Assembly (NCBI GenBank): GCA_015231825.1
Contig: JADGAV010000002.1
Span: forward strand, 247,030 to 311,029
Source of the DNA: SAR324 cluster bacterium
Lineage (GTDB): Bacteria; SAR324; NAC60-12
Direction of reading: 5' to 3'
Length of the DNA: 64,000 nucleotides
In this document: one piece after another, positions 63,715-64,000 of the stretch
Numbering within the stretch: the stretch's first letter is position 1
Layout: each line of letters starts with the position of its first letter
The notes under the pieces: model-generated
Seen by the model: only the letters and a program-made list of their open reading frames with translations
What the model was told of the DNA's origin: nothing
Database searches by the model: none
Translations under genes and position numbers: made by a program

Positions 63715-64000
63715 CTAACCGGAGATTCCTTCTGAGGAAGTTTCAACTGGCTCGAGATTTTCGTTCGTTGCTGCAGGAAGTGCCATCCCTTTGATCTCCA
63801 TCATCGGACGGCAGGATCCGCCCCGACGAACTGCAACAATCTCTCCAATGACGCTGAGAGCAATTTCTTCAGGCAGGATACAACCGATATCAATCCCGGC
63901 AGGAGCATGCACTTTAGTCAGTTCTTCATGAGAAACTCCCGATTCAAGCAGGTAATCAAAGACCAAACCAGAACGCTTTTTACTTGCCACCAAAGCGATG
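63715..64000 (-). CDS. XdhC/CoxI family protein, C-terminal part (cut by window end)
   Basis: The minus-strand frame is open to the window edge, so the N-terminus lies beyond 64000. The visible 95 residues are the XdhC_C domain: VASKKRSGLVFDYLLESG, KVHAPAGIDIGCILPEEIALS and GEIVAVRRGG. XdhC binds molybdenum cofactor and passes it, after sulfuration, to xanthine dehydrogenase or carbon-monoxide-dehydrogenase-type hydroxylases. Stop codon 2 nt before the desulfurase start, so the two are translated together. Confidence 0.88.
   Translation of the reverse strand, partial: IALVASKKRSGLVFDYLLESGVSHEELTKVHAPAGIDIGCILPEEIALSVIGEIVAVRRGGSCRPMMEIKGMALPAATNENLEPVETSSEGISG

Noticed and set aside
1-64000. 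CRISPR arrays, insertion sequences, prophage genes, rRNA
   Set aside because: Looked for repeat-spacer arrays, transposase motifs and structural phage proteins; none found. The only repeats are the short TGTCCCC-core elements.

Overview
The window reads as chromosomal DNA of a Gram-negative bacterium of moderate GC content (mid-40s by eye). LpxD, an SPOR-domain protein, a Spy/CpxP-like envelope-stress protein, lipoproteins and two TRAP/ABC solute importers all imply an outer membrane and periplasm. The mix of CaiB/BaiF CoA-transferases, TRAP and branched-chain ABC importers, malate synthase G and many small signalling proteins is typical of marine deltaproteobacteria or SAR324-like lineages, but that placement is inference. 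A tRNA-Sec gene shows that the organism makes selenoproteins. No phage, IS element or CRISPR array is visible. Short interspersed repeats built around a TGTCCCC core occur at the left end, after an ABC gene at 13.36 kb, and near 30.2-30.4 kb.

Layout. 0-3.4 kb (minus strand): Fur-family regulator and a Cpx-like operon (CpxP/Spy-like lipoprotein, response regulator, histidine kinase). 3.7-8.2 kb (plus): chorismate mutase, MmgE/PrpD, CaiB/BaiF CoA-transferase, gamma-glutamyltransferase-family hydrolase. 8.5-10.9 kb: glycosyltransferase and a formylglycine-generating-enzyme-like lipoprotein. 11.2-13.4 kb: tRNA-Sec with a good promoter, a toxin-antitoxin-like pair and an orphan ABC ATPase. 13.5-17.7 kb: hybrid histidine kinase and a cNMP-binding/receiver/GGDEF protein. 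17.8-21.6 kb: SPOR protein, glycosyltransferase, N-acetylmuramoyl-alanine amidase. 21.9-24.9 kb: quinone oxidoreductase, DUF3015 protein, a divergent aminotransferase-like protein. 25.0-30.1 kb: tRNA-Arg, then a signalling block (CNBD-PP2C phosphatase, TerB-like protein, two tandem dual-receiver proteins), then tRNA-Met. 30.7-33.4 kb: DUF2784, YcaQ-type DNA glycosylase, TauE/SafE permease. 33.6-39.1 kb (minus): glycan-assembly genes (GT4, asparagine synthetase, bi-domain oxidoreductase). 39.4-46.1 kb: a second CaiB/BaiF gene, a lone receiver, a class III cyclase with HEAT repeats, a PilZ-like protein, LpxD and a glutamine amidotransferase.

46.7-51.5 kb is a complete branched-chain-amino-acid-type ABC importer (SBP, LivH, LivM, LivG, LivF), with an intrinsic terminator between the SBP gene and the permease. 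51.5-64 kb is a metabolic locus: malate synthase G, a ketopantoate-reductase-like protein, a small membrane protein, an amidase and a TRAP transporter on the minus strand, facing a 2-hydroxyacid dehydrogenase and an IclR regulator on the plus strand, followed by SufS-like cysteine desulfurase and XdhC. Together these suggest uptake of a carboxylate or amide, amide hydrolysis and disposal of a glyoxylate-type product through malate synthase and a hydroxyacid dehydrogenase. IclR would be the regulator: two almost identical 15-bp palindromes lie in the divergent intergenic region, and a related inverted repeat lies in front of iclR. XdhC next to a cysteine desulfurase points to sulfuration of a molybdenum hydroxylase cofactor.

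Three threads stand out. First, cyclic-nucleotide signalling: a cyclase, a CNBD-GGDEF protein that could convert cNMP into c-di-GMP, and a PilZ-like protein. Second, a phosphatase/TerB/tandem dual-receiver module in which one receiver has lost all its phosphorylation residues. Third, the IclR/glyoxylate locus with its visible operators.
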